Part shown: positions 9,039-17,078 of the stretch, one piece after another
Layout of the letters: the number at the start of each line of letters is the position of its first letter
Numbering within the stretch: position 1 is the stretch's first letter
NCBI RefSeq assembly: GCF_031458135.1
Contig: NZ_JAVDXW010000001.1
Span: forward strand, 4,030,001 to 4,094,000
Source: Haloactinomyces albus
GTDB taxonomy: Bacteria; Actinomycetota; Actinomycetes; Mycobacteriales; Pseudonocardiaceae
Reading direction: 5' to 3'
DNA: 64,000 nucleotides
Translations under genes and position numbers: made by a program
The notes under the pieces: generated by a model
What the model was told of the DNA's origin: nothing
The model's database searches: none
Seen by the model: the letters and a program-made list of their open reading frames with translations, nothing else

Positions 9039-10972
9039 TGGAAGCTCCCTTGAAGATCCTCGATCAGGTGCAGGTGCTCGGGGACCGCGGGGATGTCGTG
9101 CAGGTCGTGCCGGTAGGTGGTCCCCGAGTCGTCACCGGCCACGCTTTCGAATCCATAGCGCGCGTACAGGTCCGCCACCCCGGCGTTCTTGGCCGTCGGC
9201 TGATACTCCCCGTACACGGCTTTGCATCCATTCGAGAAAGCGTCCCGAAGGACCGCGCCGAGACATGCCTGCTCTATTCCTCTGGAGAAGACACGGCAAC
9301 TGAGCAGGAAGTTCTCGATTCGTGCCGTGTCGTCGTCCTGACGTACCAGGAGCGCACCGACCAGACCGTTGTCCCCGAACCGATCACTCGCATGGATCGT
9401 CAGCACTCGTGCTCCCGCGGACATGGCGAACTCGCGGACCTCCGTGGGCTGCATTCGCACCGTTGTCATATTGAACTGGTTGGTCCGCAGAGTGATTTGC
9501 GAAACCCGGTTGACATCGGATTCGCGGAGCGTGCCGATTCTGACCTCGACACGCAACTCCCGCAGGTAGTCCGCGAGCGATTCGAACTCCGCCAGGAAGT
9601 CACTACGTTCGCTTTCACCCCGATACAGGGCCGGCCGTGCACGATCCTCTTCGGTCAGTTCCCGGATGTCGAACCAACCGTCCTCCAGCAGTCTGCTGAT
9701 GTGCAGCGCCGGTTCGGTACCGATTTGTACTGTCGTGACCTCAGGCAGCGCGTGTCGCATGAGGCCGCACTCGTACGAGCTGTCGTCGACGAACACGAAG
9801 CTGTCGGGCTTGATGTTCAGCGCCTCGGCAGTTTCTCGCACATTGTCCGGCTTGGGGCGCCAGTTGGCGGTGACCCGCACGAAATCGTCCTCGCGCAGTG
9901 CCATGTCGGAGTTTTCACACAATACCCGGCGGACCGGCTCGATATCGTTCTTGCTCACCGCTGTGAGCAGGACGCCCTGACTGCCGAGTTGCTTGACCAC
10001 TCGCTGGAAAGCCCGGAACGCTTCGCCGCGATAGCTGGTGGCGACTTCGATGCCCTCACTTCCGTCGTCACCGAGGATGCCACCCCACAGTGTGTTGTCC
10101 ATGTCGAGCGCCAGGGCCTTCTTCGTTCGCCCGGTCGAGTGCCGGGCGAGGTGGCCGACCTCGCGGGCGTACCGGGCTAGCAGAGCCGGCGACAGCGGTA
10201 CCTTGGCATAGGTGTTCAGTCGGATGTCCTCAGCCGTCAGCCCTTCGGACAACAGTGGTTCCAAATCGATGACGAGCGCCGAGGAGTATCGCTCGGTGAG
10301 TTCGAGCAAACGCGCGTTGGTCCTGTGCCAAGCGGCGCTGAGGCGGGCGCGTGAACGGTGGTCCACCAACTGTGCGGAGAATCGCCGCGGCAGTGTGACG
10401 GTATTGAGCACCAATGTCGCGTTTGTGGTTGCCACGAACCGCTCCACGAGCCATTCGATCAGCCGAACCTTCTCCTCGAGCTTGTGTTCGGCAGTGGTGG
10501 CATCCCACGGTACTGGCAGCTCGTCGAAAACTATCGTGGGGTCGAGCACGCAGACCACGATGTCCGGAGCCGAGCGATACAATGCGCTGTCCGGATCGGA
10601 TAGATCGAAGACGTAGCTGTCGAAGTCGGACAGTGCGGAACGCAACAGCAGACCGTGTCGAGCCAGCTCGGCGTTGAGCGGTGGCACCAGTTGGTTCAAC
10701 GTGCCGTGTCCGGTGATCGCTACTTTGACCGCCGGTGTCGAGGGGTGTTCATGGAGCACGTCGTCCACGTCGATCCGGTTCAGCAACCGCCCCGCACGAG
10801 TCAGCCCTTGATCGTCAAGGCTGTTCAGCAACGCGCAGGCCGATGGAAACTCACGCGCGAGGCGCCCCGCGCGGTACAGTTCCATGAACCGTTCCTCCGG
10901 ATCGGACCGCTCCGAGTCCACCACTCCCGAGGCGGTTGTCGAGGCATCGGACGAGAACACGGTTTCGTTCAT
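9035..10972 (-). CDS. FkbH-like glyceryl transferase/phosphatase
   Basis: A HAD-superfamily enzyme that dephosphorylates 1,3-bisphosphoglycerate and loads D-glycerate on an ACP. The nucleophile motif is LALDMDNTLWGG (DxDxT). A further HAD motif, SFVFVDDSSYE, follows, and the C-terminal GNAT-like region ends near the RYGFESVAGDD segment. The 645-residue length is within the range of FkbH proteins that carry an N-terminal extension. ATG 10972 is preferred: it lies 5 nt after the KAS III stop, with AAAAGG inside the end of that gene. The methoxymalonyl partners (FkbG, I and K types) are absent nearby, so glycerate is more likely used for a tetronate than for methoxymalonyl-ACP. Confidence 0.92.
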   Translation of the reverse strand: MNETVFSSDASTTASGVVDSERSDPEERFMELYRAGRLAREFPSACALLNSLDDQGLTRAGRLLNRIDVDDVLHEHPSTPAVKVAITGHGTLNQLVPPLNAELARHGLLLRSALSDFDSYVFDLSDPDSALYRSAPDIVVCVLDPTIVFDELPVPWDATTAEHKLEEKVRLIEWLVERFVATTNATLVLNTVTLPRRFSAQLVDHRSRARLSAAWHRTNARLLELTERYSSALVIDLEPLLSEGLTAEDIRLNTYAKVPLSPALLARYAREVGHLARHSTGRTKKALALDMDNTLWGGILGDDGSEGIEVATSYRGEAFRAFQRVVKQLGSQGVLLTAVSKNDIEPVRRVLCENSDMALREDDFVRVTANWRPKPDNVRETAEALNIKPDSFVFVDDSSYECGLMRHALPEVTTVQIGTEPALHISRLLEDGWFDIRELTEEDRARPALYRGESERSDFLAEFESLADYLRELRVEVRIGTLRESDVNRVSQITLRTNQFNMTTVRMQPTEVREFAMSAGARVLTIHASDRFGDNGLVGALLVRQDDDTARIENFLLSCRVFSRGIEQACLGAVLRDAFSNGCKAVYGEYQPTAKNAGVADLYARYGFESVAGDDSGTTYRHDLHDIPAVPEHLHLIEDLQGSFQ

Positions 10973-10977
10973 GTCGA

Positions 10978-12027
10978 TCAGACCTTTTCTACCGCGCAGC
11001 CGGACTTTATCCACTTACTCGACTCGATCGAGATGCATACGGCTCGATCGCTCCTGCTCATACGAGGGAGCGCTCGCTCGAGCTGAAAGAACGGGGCGGC
11101 ATTGCCGGTGTTCCCGATTTCGCGAACACGCGAAATCTCTCGGATGTCGGAGACGGAAAGAGAATCGACGATTGCTTTTGTCATGCGTCCGGAAAGTTGC
11201 GGGGGGAGCAGGTAGTCGAATTCCGTCTCGTCCCAGTCGAGGTTTTCCAGCAGTTGCCGTAGAACTTCGTTCGCCATCTCCGGAACGCGATTTTCAATGG
11301 CCCTGTAGTCCTCGGTCACCGCGGTGTGCCCGCCGGTCTGCTGGTCGTGGAGTCCGCGATCTCCCGCGCCGAACCACTCGACGACCTGGCCGGGTTCATG
11401 GCCCATCCCGACCAGCCGGACCAGAGGAGGGTGCAGTACAGCGGCTTCCGTAACCGGATCGGTACTGAGTACGGCAGCGCCCGCGCCATCGCCGAACAGC
11501 AGGGTGTTGACTGCGTAGGATGAATCCGTGTTCCCGAAATCCATATTGGTGTCGTAGTGTTTCGCCACCGACTCGGCGCCCAGTACCAGCGCGTTCCGAC
11601 TTCGGCCGGTGGACAGCATCTGATGGGCCACATCCAGTGCCTGCAGTGCCCCCGAGCAGCCCGACTGGAGCTGGAAGGAGGCCACGTCGTCGATCCCGAG
11701 GCGGTCGGCGATCAAGTTCACTGTGGCGGGCATGAGTTGGTCGGGAGTGGCTGTCCCCATCACGATCAGATCGATGTCCCGGGGGGTGGTCCCTGCTGCT
11801 TCGAGAGCCTTGCCTCCGGCCTCCGTGCCCATGTCGACGAGCGTGTGGTGACGTTTGCCGGTCTCGACGTCGAACCCGAAGTGCCTGCTTTCCGTCCCGA
11901 TGAACATCTCCAGCCATTGTTCCCAAGCGCTGCTCATCCCGAAGTGCTCGGCCAGCATGGAGTTATCCACGGGGAGACCCGGCAGAGATGTACCGACCGA
12001 AAGTATACGGATGTTGGGGTAGCTCAT
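10978..12027 (-). CDS. KAS III (FabH)-like enzyme of tetronate type
   Basis: A 349-residue thiolase-fold condensing enzyme. The catalytic Cys is in QSGCSGALQAL and the Asn is in EIGNTGNAAPF. Where FabH normally has the active-site His (PHQAN), this protein reads LLPPQLSG, so the His of the Cys-His-Asn triad is not in its usual place. KAS III-like proteins next to FkbH and a free ACP form the C-C and/or C-O bond between glyceryl-ACP and the polyketide beta-ketoacyl chain in tetronate pathways. It is the first gene of the minus-strand unit KAS III-FkbH-ACP-hydrolase and follows a SARP-type promoter. Confidence 0.88.
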   Translation of the reverse strand: MSYPNIRILSVGTSLPGLPVDNSMLAEHFGMSSAWEQWLEMFIGTESRHFGFDVETGKRHHTLVDMGTEAGGKALEAAGTTPRDIDLIVMGTATPDQLMPATVNLIADRLGIDDVASFQLQSGCSGALQALDVAHQMLSTGRSRNALVLGAESVAKHYDTNMDFGNTDSSYAVNTLLFGDGAGAAVLSTDPVTEAAVLHPPLVRLVGMGHEPGQVVEWFGAGDRGLHDQQTGGHTAVTEDYRAIENRVPEMANEVLRQLLENLDWDETEFDYLLPPQLSGRMTKAIVDSLSVSDIREISRVREIGNTGNAAPFFQLERALPRMSRSDRAVCISIESSKWIKSGCAVEKV

Positions 12028-12066
12028 CCAGGGATGCCTTTCAGGTTTTTCGGCTACTTGTCGGGG

Positions 12067-12099
12067 ATCATAGAGAGCACGTCTAAAGCCTGGCTAATG
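12067..12099 (-). promoter_or_regulatory. SARP-type promoter upstream of the KAS III operon
   Basis: CTAAAG (12083-12088) and CTAATG (12094-12099) on the plus strand are 11 bp apart. Ten bases downstream on the coding strand is TATGAT (12072-12067), a good -10. The arrangement matches the one at 7487-7518. The rest of the 12028-12326 gap shows no gene or other clear signal. Confidence 0.6.
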
Positions 12100-12326
12100 C
12101 GGCTCTTTATTCCGCGACTCGGCCGGGATCCGAAATGGCTCCGACTGGTCGGTGCAGGAGGTGAACGATCTCGGGAAATTGGCCGGCCGGCTGTGACCGG
12201 TTTCATGGTGGGTGCGTCGGCAGCGCTGTTCCACGGGGACCGCTTCGTAATTCCGGTCCGGATATTGCGCAGGCCGATCGATGTGTGTGGATTCGGTGTC
12301 GATGCCCACGGTGAGCCTGCTGGTGA

Positions 12327-12887
12327 TCACCAGTTGGCGAGAGCCTGATCGGTCGCCTCGATGAGGTGCTCGAAACTCCGGTCGATCGAGTACGGCATCT
12401 CGAATCCGCCGTCCAGTTCCAGACGTACGAAGCCGTGCAGTGTGCTTCGTACGAACCGAGCGGCATCGACGACATCCTCTCCGGATATGCCGTAGCCTTC
12501 GAATACGGCGTAGAGCACGGAAAGCACGTCGTCCGTGGCTGCTGCGAATTGGGTGTCGCCCGGAGTCGGTGTGCGGAAGACGTACGTGTAGTGGCCGGGG
12601 TGGGCGAGGGCGAAGCTTCGGTAGGCGTTTGCCACGGCACGTAGGGCGTCCGCTCCGGCCTTTCCCGTGCTCGCTCGGCGAATGATGTCGCCCATATCGT
12701 ACATGACTTTCATGGAGAGAAGCCTGTGCAGGTCCTCGAGTCCGTCGACATGCTTGTACAGGCTCGGCTGGGCGACTCCGAACCGCTTCGCGAGTTCCGC
12801 CAGCGTCAGCCGGTTCCGGCCGACCTGGTCGACGACCCGGGCAGCTTCTTCGACGATCACTTCCGTCGACAACCCGGCCCTAGGCAT
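12327..12887 (-). CDS. TetR-family transcriptional regulator
   Basis: A 186-residue regulator. The N-terminal helix-turn-helix reads LTLAELAKRFGVAQPSLYKHV. The C-terminal ligand domain contains an LHGFVRLELDGGF segment of the type found in the WHG-containing TetR group. Its ATG overlaps the end of the preceding alpha/beta-hydrolase gene by 8 nt, so the two form one translationally coupled unit. The ligand is probably related to the substrate of that hydrolase. The likely operator is the dyad at 13696-13711. Confidence 0.88.
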   Translation of the reverse strand: MPRAGLSTEVIVEEAARVVDQVGRNRLTLAELAKRFGVAQPSLYKHVDGLEDLHRLLSMKVMYDMGDIIRRASTGKAGADALRAVANAYRSFALAHPGHYTYVFRTPTPGDTQFAAATDDVLSVLYAVFEGYGISGEDVVDAARFVRSTLHGFVRLELDGGFEMPYSIDRSFEHLIEATDQALANW

Positions 12888-13689
12888 GCGCGAGCTCGTC
12901 GATCAGTCGTATGACGGCGGCCGCAGTCGCGTCGGGTGCTTGTGCCTGTGGAAAATGCCCGACGCCGGGAATCATCACCACTTCCGCGGAAAGCTTCGCA
13001 GCGATCCAATTCGCTTCGTCGGACGGGTCCTTCCAGTCGATGTCCGCTGCGCCCATCACGACGATGGTCGGGGTGCTCACGTTCTCCAATCGCTTTTCGG
13101 CGGGGGCGTGCTCAGTACGGCTTGTCCGAACCAGCGCCTTCCAGTGTCCTGGGCGGCGCAGGTTTTCGCGGACTCGAGCCGCATGCTGTTCGTAGTCGTC
13201 GGGCTTGGTGCCGGGGAACCACTGTGGATAGTAGGACATGAACGCCGCCGGGCCCCATGGCTTTGTGAGAAGCAGCCGGAAGAGCAACTTCTGAAAGGCG
13301 GTCGACTCCGGGTCGCGGACGAACGGTCCGAGCAGAGCCAGTCCGCTGATCTTCGAGGGGGCATCGGCCGCCGCGATCACGCCCGCTCCCGCGGCCATCG
13401 AATTGCCCACCACGAATGCCGGGCCGCCGAGGTGATCGACGAGGGCGAGTATGTCTCCGGCCAGCGCCTCGTCGTCGTAGGCGCTGAAGGTGGCGTCGCT
13501 GTCGCCGTGGCCACGCAGATCCATCGTCGCCACTCGGCAACCGTGTGCGGTGAGGGTGGGGACGAGGTGCCGGTAGGACTGGCGAAGTTCGCCCATGCCG
13601 GGCACGCAGACCACGAGCGGGCCGTCTGTGTCGGTCAGATCATAGCCGATCCGACCTTCGGGGCATTCGAGATAGTGGCTAACATTCAT
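12880..13689 (-). CDS. Alpha/beta hydrolase
   Basis: A 269-residue hydrolase. The oxyanion strand is VVCVPGMGELRQSY, followed by MDLRGHGDSD, the nucleophile elbow GNSMAAG, an Asp in VVMGAADIDW and the His in PGVGHFPQAQ, so a complete Ser-Asp-His triad is present. It precedes and overlaps the TetR gene. Proteins of this size include esterases, haloperoxidase-like enzymes and epoxide-hydrolase relatives, and the substrate cannot be deduced. Its position between the KAS III operon and the SARP gene leaves open whether it belongs to the polyketide pathway. Confidence 0.82.
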   Translation of the reverse strand: MNVSHYLECPEGRIGYDLTDTDGPLVVCVPGMGELRQSYRHLVPTLTAHGCRVATMDLRGHGDSDATFSAYDDEALAGDILALVDHLGGPAFVVGNSMAAGAGVIAAADAPSKISGLALLGPFVRDPESTAFQKLLFRLLLTKPWGPAAFMSYYPQWFPGTKPDDYEQHAARVRENLRRPGHWKALVRTSRTEHAPAEKRLENVSTPTIVVMGAADIDWKDPSDEANWIAAKLSAEVVMIPGVGHFPQAQAPDATAAAVIRLIDELAHA

Positions 13690-13695
13690 AGCTTA

Positions 13696-13711
13696 TAACC
13701 TAAGAAGGCTA
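13696..13711. promoter_or_regulatory. Candidate TetR operator
   Basis: TAACCTAAGAAGGCTA is a dyad (TAnCCT-N4-AGGnTA) that ends 7 bp upstream of the hydrolase start codon, overlapping its leader. Autorepression of the hydrolase-TetR unit is inferred. No binding consensus for this regulator is known to me. Confidence 0.4.
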
Positions 13712-13912
13712 GCTTGGTGTTGTCAAGCAGCGGAGACTTCGCCACCACGCGACGATCTCGGCGAGCGACTCGTCATGCGGTCCCGAGGTGGTAACACGGG
13801 GTGACTCGACGGGAGGGGTGCGCGTTGTGGCCCACCAAAGCAGGTGGCCACGTGCTCACCGAGGTCGCATGGGCTTCGATGAGCACGTGGCCGGTACGGT
13901 CCGCTGGTGGGA

Positions 13913-14710
13913 TCAGGCTGCCGTGCGGTCGAGACTTTCCTCTCGGGCGAGTATCGCGTAATGGAGTTGCTGGACAGCCGTGCAGGGCTCCAAGCCCAGC
14001 TCGTCTCTGAGGTGTTCCCACAGGTCGCGGTACACCGCCAGTGCGTCCGCTTGTCGATCACATCGATACAGCCCCAGCATCAAATGCCGGTAGAAATTCT
14101 CACGCAGTGGGTACTGGGAAATCAGCGTGTACAGCCGGCCGATGACTTCGCGGTACCTTTCGAGTCGTAAGTAGGTCTCCATCAAGAGCTCGAGGCACTC
14201 CAGACGGCTTTCCTCGAGAAATGTCGCATAAGCGTGCGCAACCACACCGTCCTTGAGATCTTCGAGGCTTGATGCCCGCCAGACCCGGAGTGCTTTCTCG
14301 AGCGCAGTGATCGTCTCTTCCGAACGCCCTTGGGCGAAGTGCCCGCGCCCCTCGTGCATCAGCCGCTGAAATTCATCCACGTCGATCTCGTCGTCCTCGA
14401 GAAGCAACATGTATCCGAGTGGGCGTGTCACGATCGGCGTGCCGGGTGCGGTGCGGGCTCCGGCCCCGGAGGAAGACCTACCGTGTTGCTTGAGGAACTT
14501 GCGGAGCTGCGATACGTACACGTGCAGCGCCGCGTTGGCTCGCCGCGGTGGGTTTTCGCCCCAGAGCTCGGTGACCAGTCGCTCGGTGGTGATCACCTGA
14601 TCGTGGCGGACCAGGAGAACAGTCAACAGGATTTCGAGTTTCCGTGCGGTCAGCAGGCGTGTTCCGTTCGAATCCACGACCTGAATGGGACCCAGAATCT
14701 CGTAACGCAT
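13913..14710 (-). CDS. SARP-family transcriptional activator
   Basis: A 265-residue pathway-specific activator of the AfsR/ActII-ORF4 group. The N-terminal winged-helix DNA-binding domain (MRYEILGPIQV through RANAALHVYVSQLRKFL) is followed by the bacterial transcriptional activation domain ending near GLEPCTAVQQLHYAIL. It has no ATPase extension, so it is a small SARP. ATG 14710 is chosen over the longer frame because GAGGTG lies just upstream and the SARP fold begins directly there. Targets are likely the 11-bp-period repeats at 7502-7518 and 12083-12099. A third repeat set upstream of its own gene suggests autoregulation. Confidence 0.93.
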   Translation of the reverse strand: MRYEILGPIQVVDSNGTRLLTARKLEILLTVLLVRHDQVITTERLVTELWGENPPRRANAALHVYVSQLRKFLKQHGRSSSGAGARTAPGTPIVTRPLGYMLLLEDDEIDVDEFQRLMHEGRGHFAQGRSEETITALEKALRVWRASSLEDLKDGVVAHAYATFLEESRLECLELLMETYLRLERYREVIGRLYTLISQYPLRENFYRHLMLGLYRCDRQADALAVYRDLWEHLRDELGLEPCTAVQQLHYAILAREESLDRTAA

Positions 14711-14788
14711 CGGACACCTCGGTTGCAGTGAGACCACGTTCGATCGGGAGTCAACGACTTCGACCTTTTCACTCGATCGAGAACGTCG

Positions 14789-14821
14789 CCACCCCTAAGC
14801 CGCCCCCAGCCCACCCCTAAA
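14789..14821 (-). promoter_or_regulatory. Tandem 11-bp repeat upstream of the SARP gene
   Basis: CCACCCCTAA is found at 14789-14798 and again at 14811-14820, a 22-bp period. A degenerate copy, CCGCCCCCAG, lies exactly between at 14800-14809, giving three units with an 11-bp period. They lie about 80-110 bp upstream of the SARP start. Period and position fit a SARP or other winged-helix activator site. Confidence 0.5.
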
Positions 14822-14984
14822 CTCGCACCAAAGCCTTGGAGCTCGCCGTGTTCGGTGGGTGAGGTGCTCGCACCGGGAATTCACTCCGATTTTGCATCCT
14901 GTTCCGCTGAGACCTTCCGCCACCAGCCTTTCGACACCAAGGCCGCCCGGTCGTCCACGCTCCACGCCCGGCGAATCAGTCGAT

Positions 14985-15731
14985 TCACACACCGGGACGC
15001 AGATGCGCGGTGAGCACGCGCAGCACCTCGTCCTGCTGCTCGGCCAGGTAGAAATGCCCACCGGGAAATACATGTACTTGCGCTTCCACACTGGTGTGCT
15101 CGCTCCATGCCTCGGCCTCTTCCAACGTGACTTTCGGATCGGCATCACCGGTGAGAACGACGATTGGGCAGTCGACTGTAGCGCCGGGGGCACATCGGTA
15201 CGTCTCGATCGCCCTGTAGTCGCTGCGTACGGCCGGTAGAATCAAGCGCAACAGTTCCTCGTCACCGAGCACCCACGGGGCGGTTCCGCTCAGCTCGCGC
15301 ATCTCCGCGATCAGGCCCTCGTCGTCCTGGAGGTGCACTCGTTCCTCGCGGTATCGCGAGGGGGCTCGCCTGCCCGAGGCGAACAGTGCCATCGGCGGTG
15401 TGTCCAGCCGCTGCGCAACCTCGAACGCCAGCACGGCGCCCATGCTGTGCCCGAACAGTGCCGTTCGTGAATTCTGCCAGGGACGCAGCTCGTCAGCCAC
15501 CAGGTCGGCGAGTTCGTCGATGTCGTCGATGAAGGGCTCGCTGCGCCGATCCTGTCGGCCCGGGTACTGCACGGCCATCACCTCTATGCCCGGCGACAGA
15601 GCCTGGGATACCGGAAAGTAGAAGCTTGCCGAGCCGCCAGCGTGCGGAAAACACACAAGGCGGTCCGTTGCGTCCGTGCCGGAGCGAAAGCGGCGGATCC
15701 ACTGATCACCGCTAATGGTGGTGTCTGTCAT
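14985..15731 (-). CDS. Type II thioesterase
   Basis: A 248-residue external editing thioesterase (GrsT/TylO-like) that clears stalled or wrongly primed carrier proteins. Motifs are LVCFPHAGGSASFYFP at the N-terminus, nucleophile GHSMGA, Asp in VLTGDADPKV and His in FPGGHFYLAEQ. ATG 15731 is preferred because GGTAGAGA lies upstream. It is on the same strand as the locus A PKS genes, just beyond the SARP, and is expected to serve the modular PKS. Confidence 0.93.
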   Translation of the reverse strand: MTDTTISGDQWIRRFRSGTDATDRLVCFPHAGGSASFYFPVSQALSPGIEVMAVQYPGRQDRRSEPFIDDIDELADLVADELRPWQNSRTALFGHSMGAVLAFEVAQRLDTPPMALFASGRRAPSRYREERVHLQDDEGLIAEMRELSGTAPWVLGDEELLRLILPAVRSDYRAIETYRCAPGATVDCPIVVLTGDADPKVTLEEAEAWSEHTSVEAQVHVFPGGHFYLAEQQDEVLRVLTAHLRPGV

Positions 15732-15794
15732 TGTTTCTCTACCTTTACAACGGAATATTGCCGTGGTGACCACAGGTACCGGCTTCCCGGCCTA

Positions 15795-16274
15795 GGGTCT
15801 GCTTTAGAAGTTAGAGCCATTCGTTGATGACGGTGATGGTCACGGTGGCTTTGTGGCGCACGGCGAGCTTGTCGTAGGGGGTGGCGACGGCGCGGTGGCG
15901 TTTCAGGCGGTTGATGCAGCACTCGACGGCGTGGCGCTGTGTGTAGACCTCGGCGTCGAAGGCGGGTGGGGCGCCACCGCGGTGGTCCCCGGCCCGACGA
16001 TGCTGGGCCTGGTCTGCCTTTTCGGGATGGTGGCGTCGATTCCCCGTCAGCGCAGGTAGGTTCGGTTGGCTCGCGCGCTGTAGGCCTTGCCGGCGATCAC
16101 GCGAGCCGGGCGCGTGCGCGGGCGCCCTCGCCAACGGATCCCGTCGATGAGCTGCCGCTTCGAGCGCTTCGGCGGACGTCCACTCTTGACTCCCACCGGC
16201 AACAACGGATCCAGCTTCGCCCACTGCGCATCACTCAAATCGCCCCGCGCCACACCATGATCATCACAGACCCT
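15795..16274 (-). mobile_element. Degenerate IS5-family insertion sequence remnant
   Basis: The stretch carries N- and C-terminal pieces of an IS5-type transposase. It is bounded by a possible short inverted repeat, GGGTCTG (15795-15801) and CAGACCC (16268-16274). At about 480 bp it is well below the roughly 800-900 bp of intact relatives, so the centre has been deleted. No convincing target duplication was seen. It lies between the locus A thioesterase and the LAL regulator. Confidence 0.6.
15811..16250 (-). pseudogene. IS5-family transposase, internally deleted and frameshifted
   Basis: The N-terminal part reads [18 protein letters not shown] then [18 protein letters not shown]. It jumps straight to the C-terminal block ([17 protein letters not shown]), skipping the central region that should hold the first catalytic Asp residues. 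An in-frame TGA follows. The remaining C-terminus ([25 protein letters not shown], ending VINEWL) is in another frame. The element cannot make an active transposase. Confidence 0.8.
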
Positions 16275-16358
16275 GACCCACTTTTGAAACACACCCTCTG
16301 GCGCGACCGCAATTTTCCGCCAGGTTTCGGCAGGTACGACAGGCCACCACCCGAGCAC

Positions 16359-17078
16359 TGTTGACGCGTCCCAGCCTCCGTGACCACACCGCTGTCGTCG
16401 GGGATGTGTGATGAGCTCGCGGAGTTCTTGTCCAGAAGATCGTCCAACCGCGCGGATGGCGACCGTGGGTCGGCTTCATTCTCGTATGTCTGCTTGGCCG
16501 AAACGGTGCCGGTCACATCCCCCCCACCGGGGCGAGGAGCACAAGTCCCGTCCGCTTGCTCATGGCCGGTCGTCGAATCGGGCATAGCACCTTGTTGTCT
16601 TCCACATCGACGTGTTCCGGCTCAAAAGCTGGCCGAGCCTCCTCCTGGAGTCAACCCCTATTTGAACCCCTATCAGCGTCTTCGGGGTGCCAGGTACCCC
16701 CTCAACCGCATCTGGACAACAGTGTGTCGCCGATGTTCATTCGAATGGTCGGATCGCTTCAACAGGGACGGAGGACGACACCAACCTCCTCCCTGTGTGG
16801 TGTCAACACACGGATCGACGTCGCCATGTCCATGCTCTCGTGGCCAAACGCTGGCCCGACCACTTTCCTACTAAATAGTAGACATCCATTTGGAGCACTT
16901 CTAGTTAACAGAACGTACTGCTCTCACCATCCCTTTTCACGAATGAGCTAATGACTTACTCTGCCCCCTAGAGAGCGGTCACGCTCGGTGTCAAACCATC
17001 GGGCGGTCGGGGGGCTGTCGCCAAGGATAAAACGGGGACCACGGTCCGAAGTGTCCGAAAGCTGGGGAACCAACGGGG
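16359..17078. other. Gene-free 720-bp region upstream of the LAL regulator
   Basis: No open frame here resembles a protein I recognise. The last 200 bp are markedly AT-richer than the surroundings. They contain an inverted repeat CTACTA-AA-TAGTAG (16868-16881) and a CCCCCTA element (16964-16970) like those upstream of the SARP gene and PKS-B. The region probably holds the LAL promoter plus decayed DNA next to the IS remnant. Confidence 0.5.
16868..16881. promoter_or_regulatory. Inverted repeat CTACTA-N2-TAGTAG
   Basis: A perfect 6-bp dyad with a 2-bp spacer lies in the AT-rich leader about 200 bp upstream of the LAL start codon. It is a candidate operator; the binding factor is unknown. Confidence 0.3.

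Noticed and set aside
9035-10972. FkbH as evidence for a methoxymalonyl-ACP extender pathway
   Set aside because: The dehydrogenase, methyltransferase and acyl-ACP dehydrogenase partners are absent. KAS III plus a free ACP points to tetronate formation instead.
16380-16874. Open frame of about 164 codons upstream of the LAL gene
   Set aside because: No ribosome-binding site, no family resemblance, and a composition typical of non-coding GC-rich DNA.
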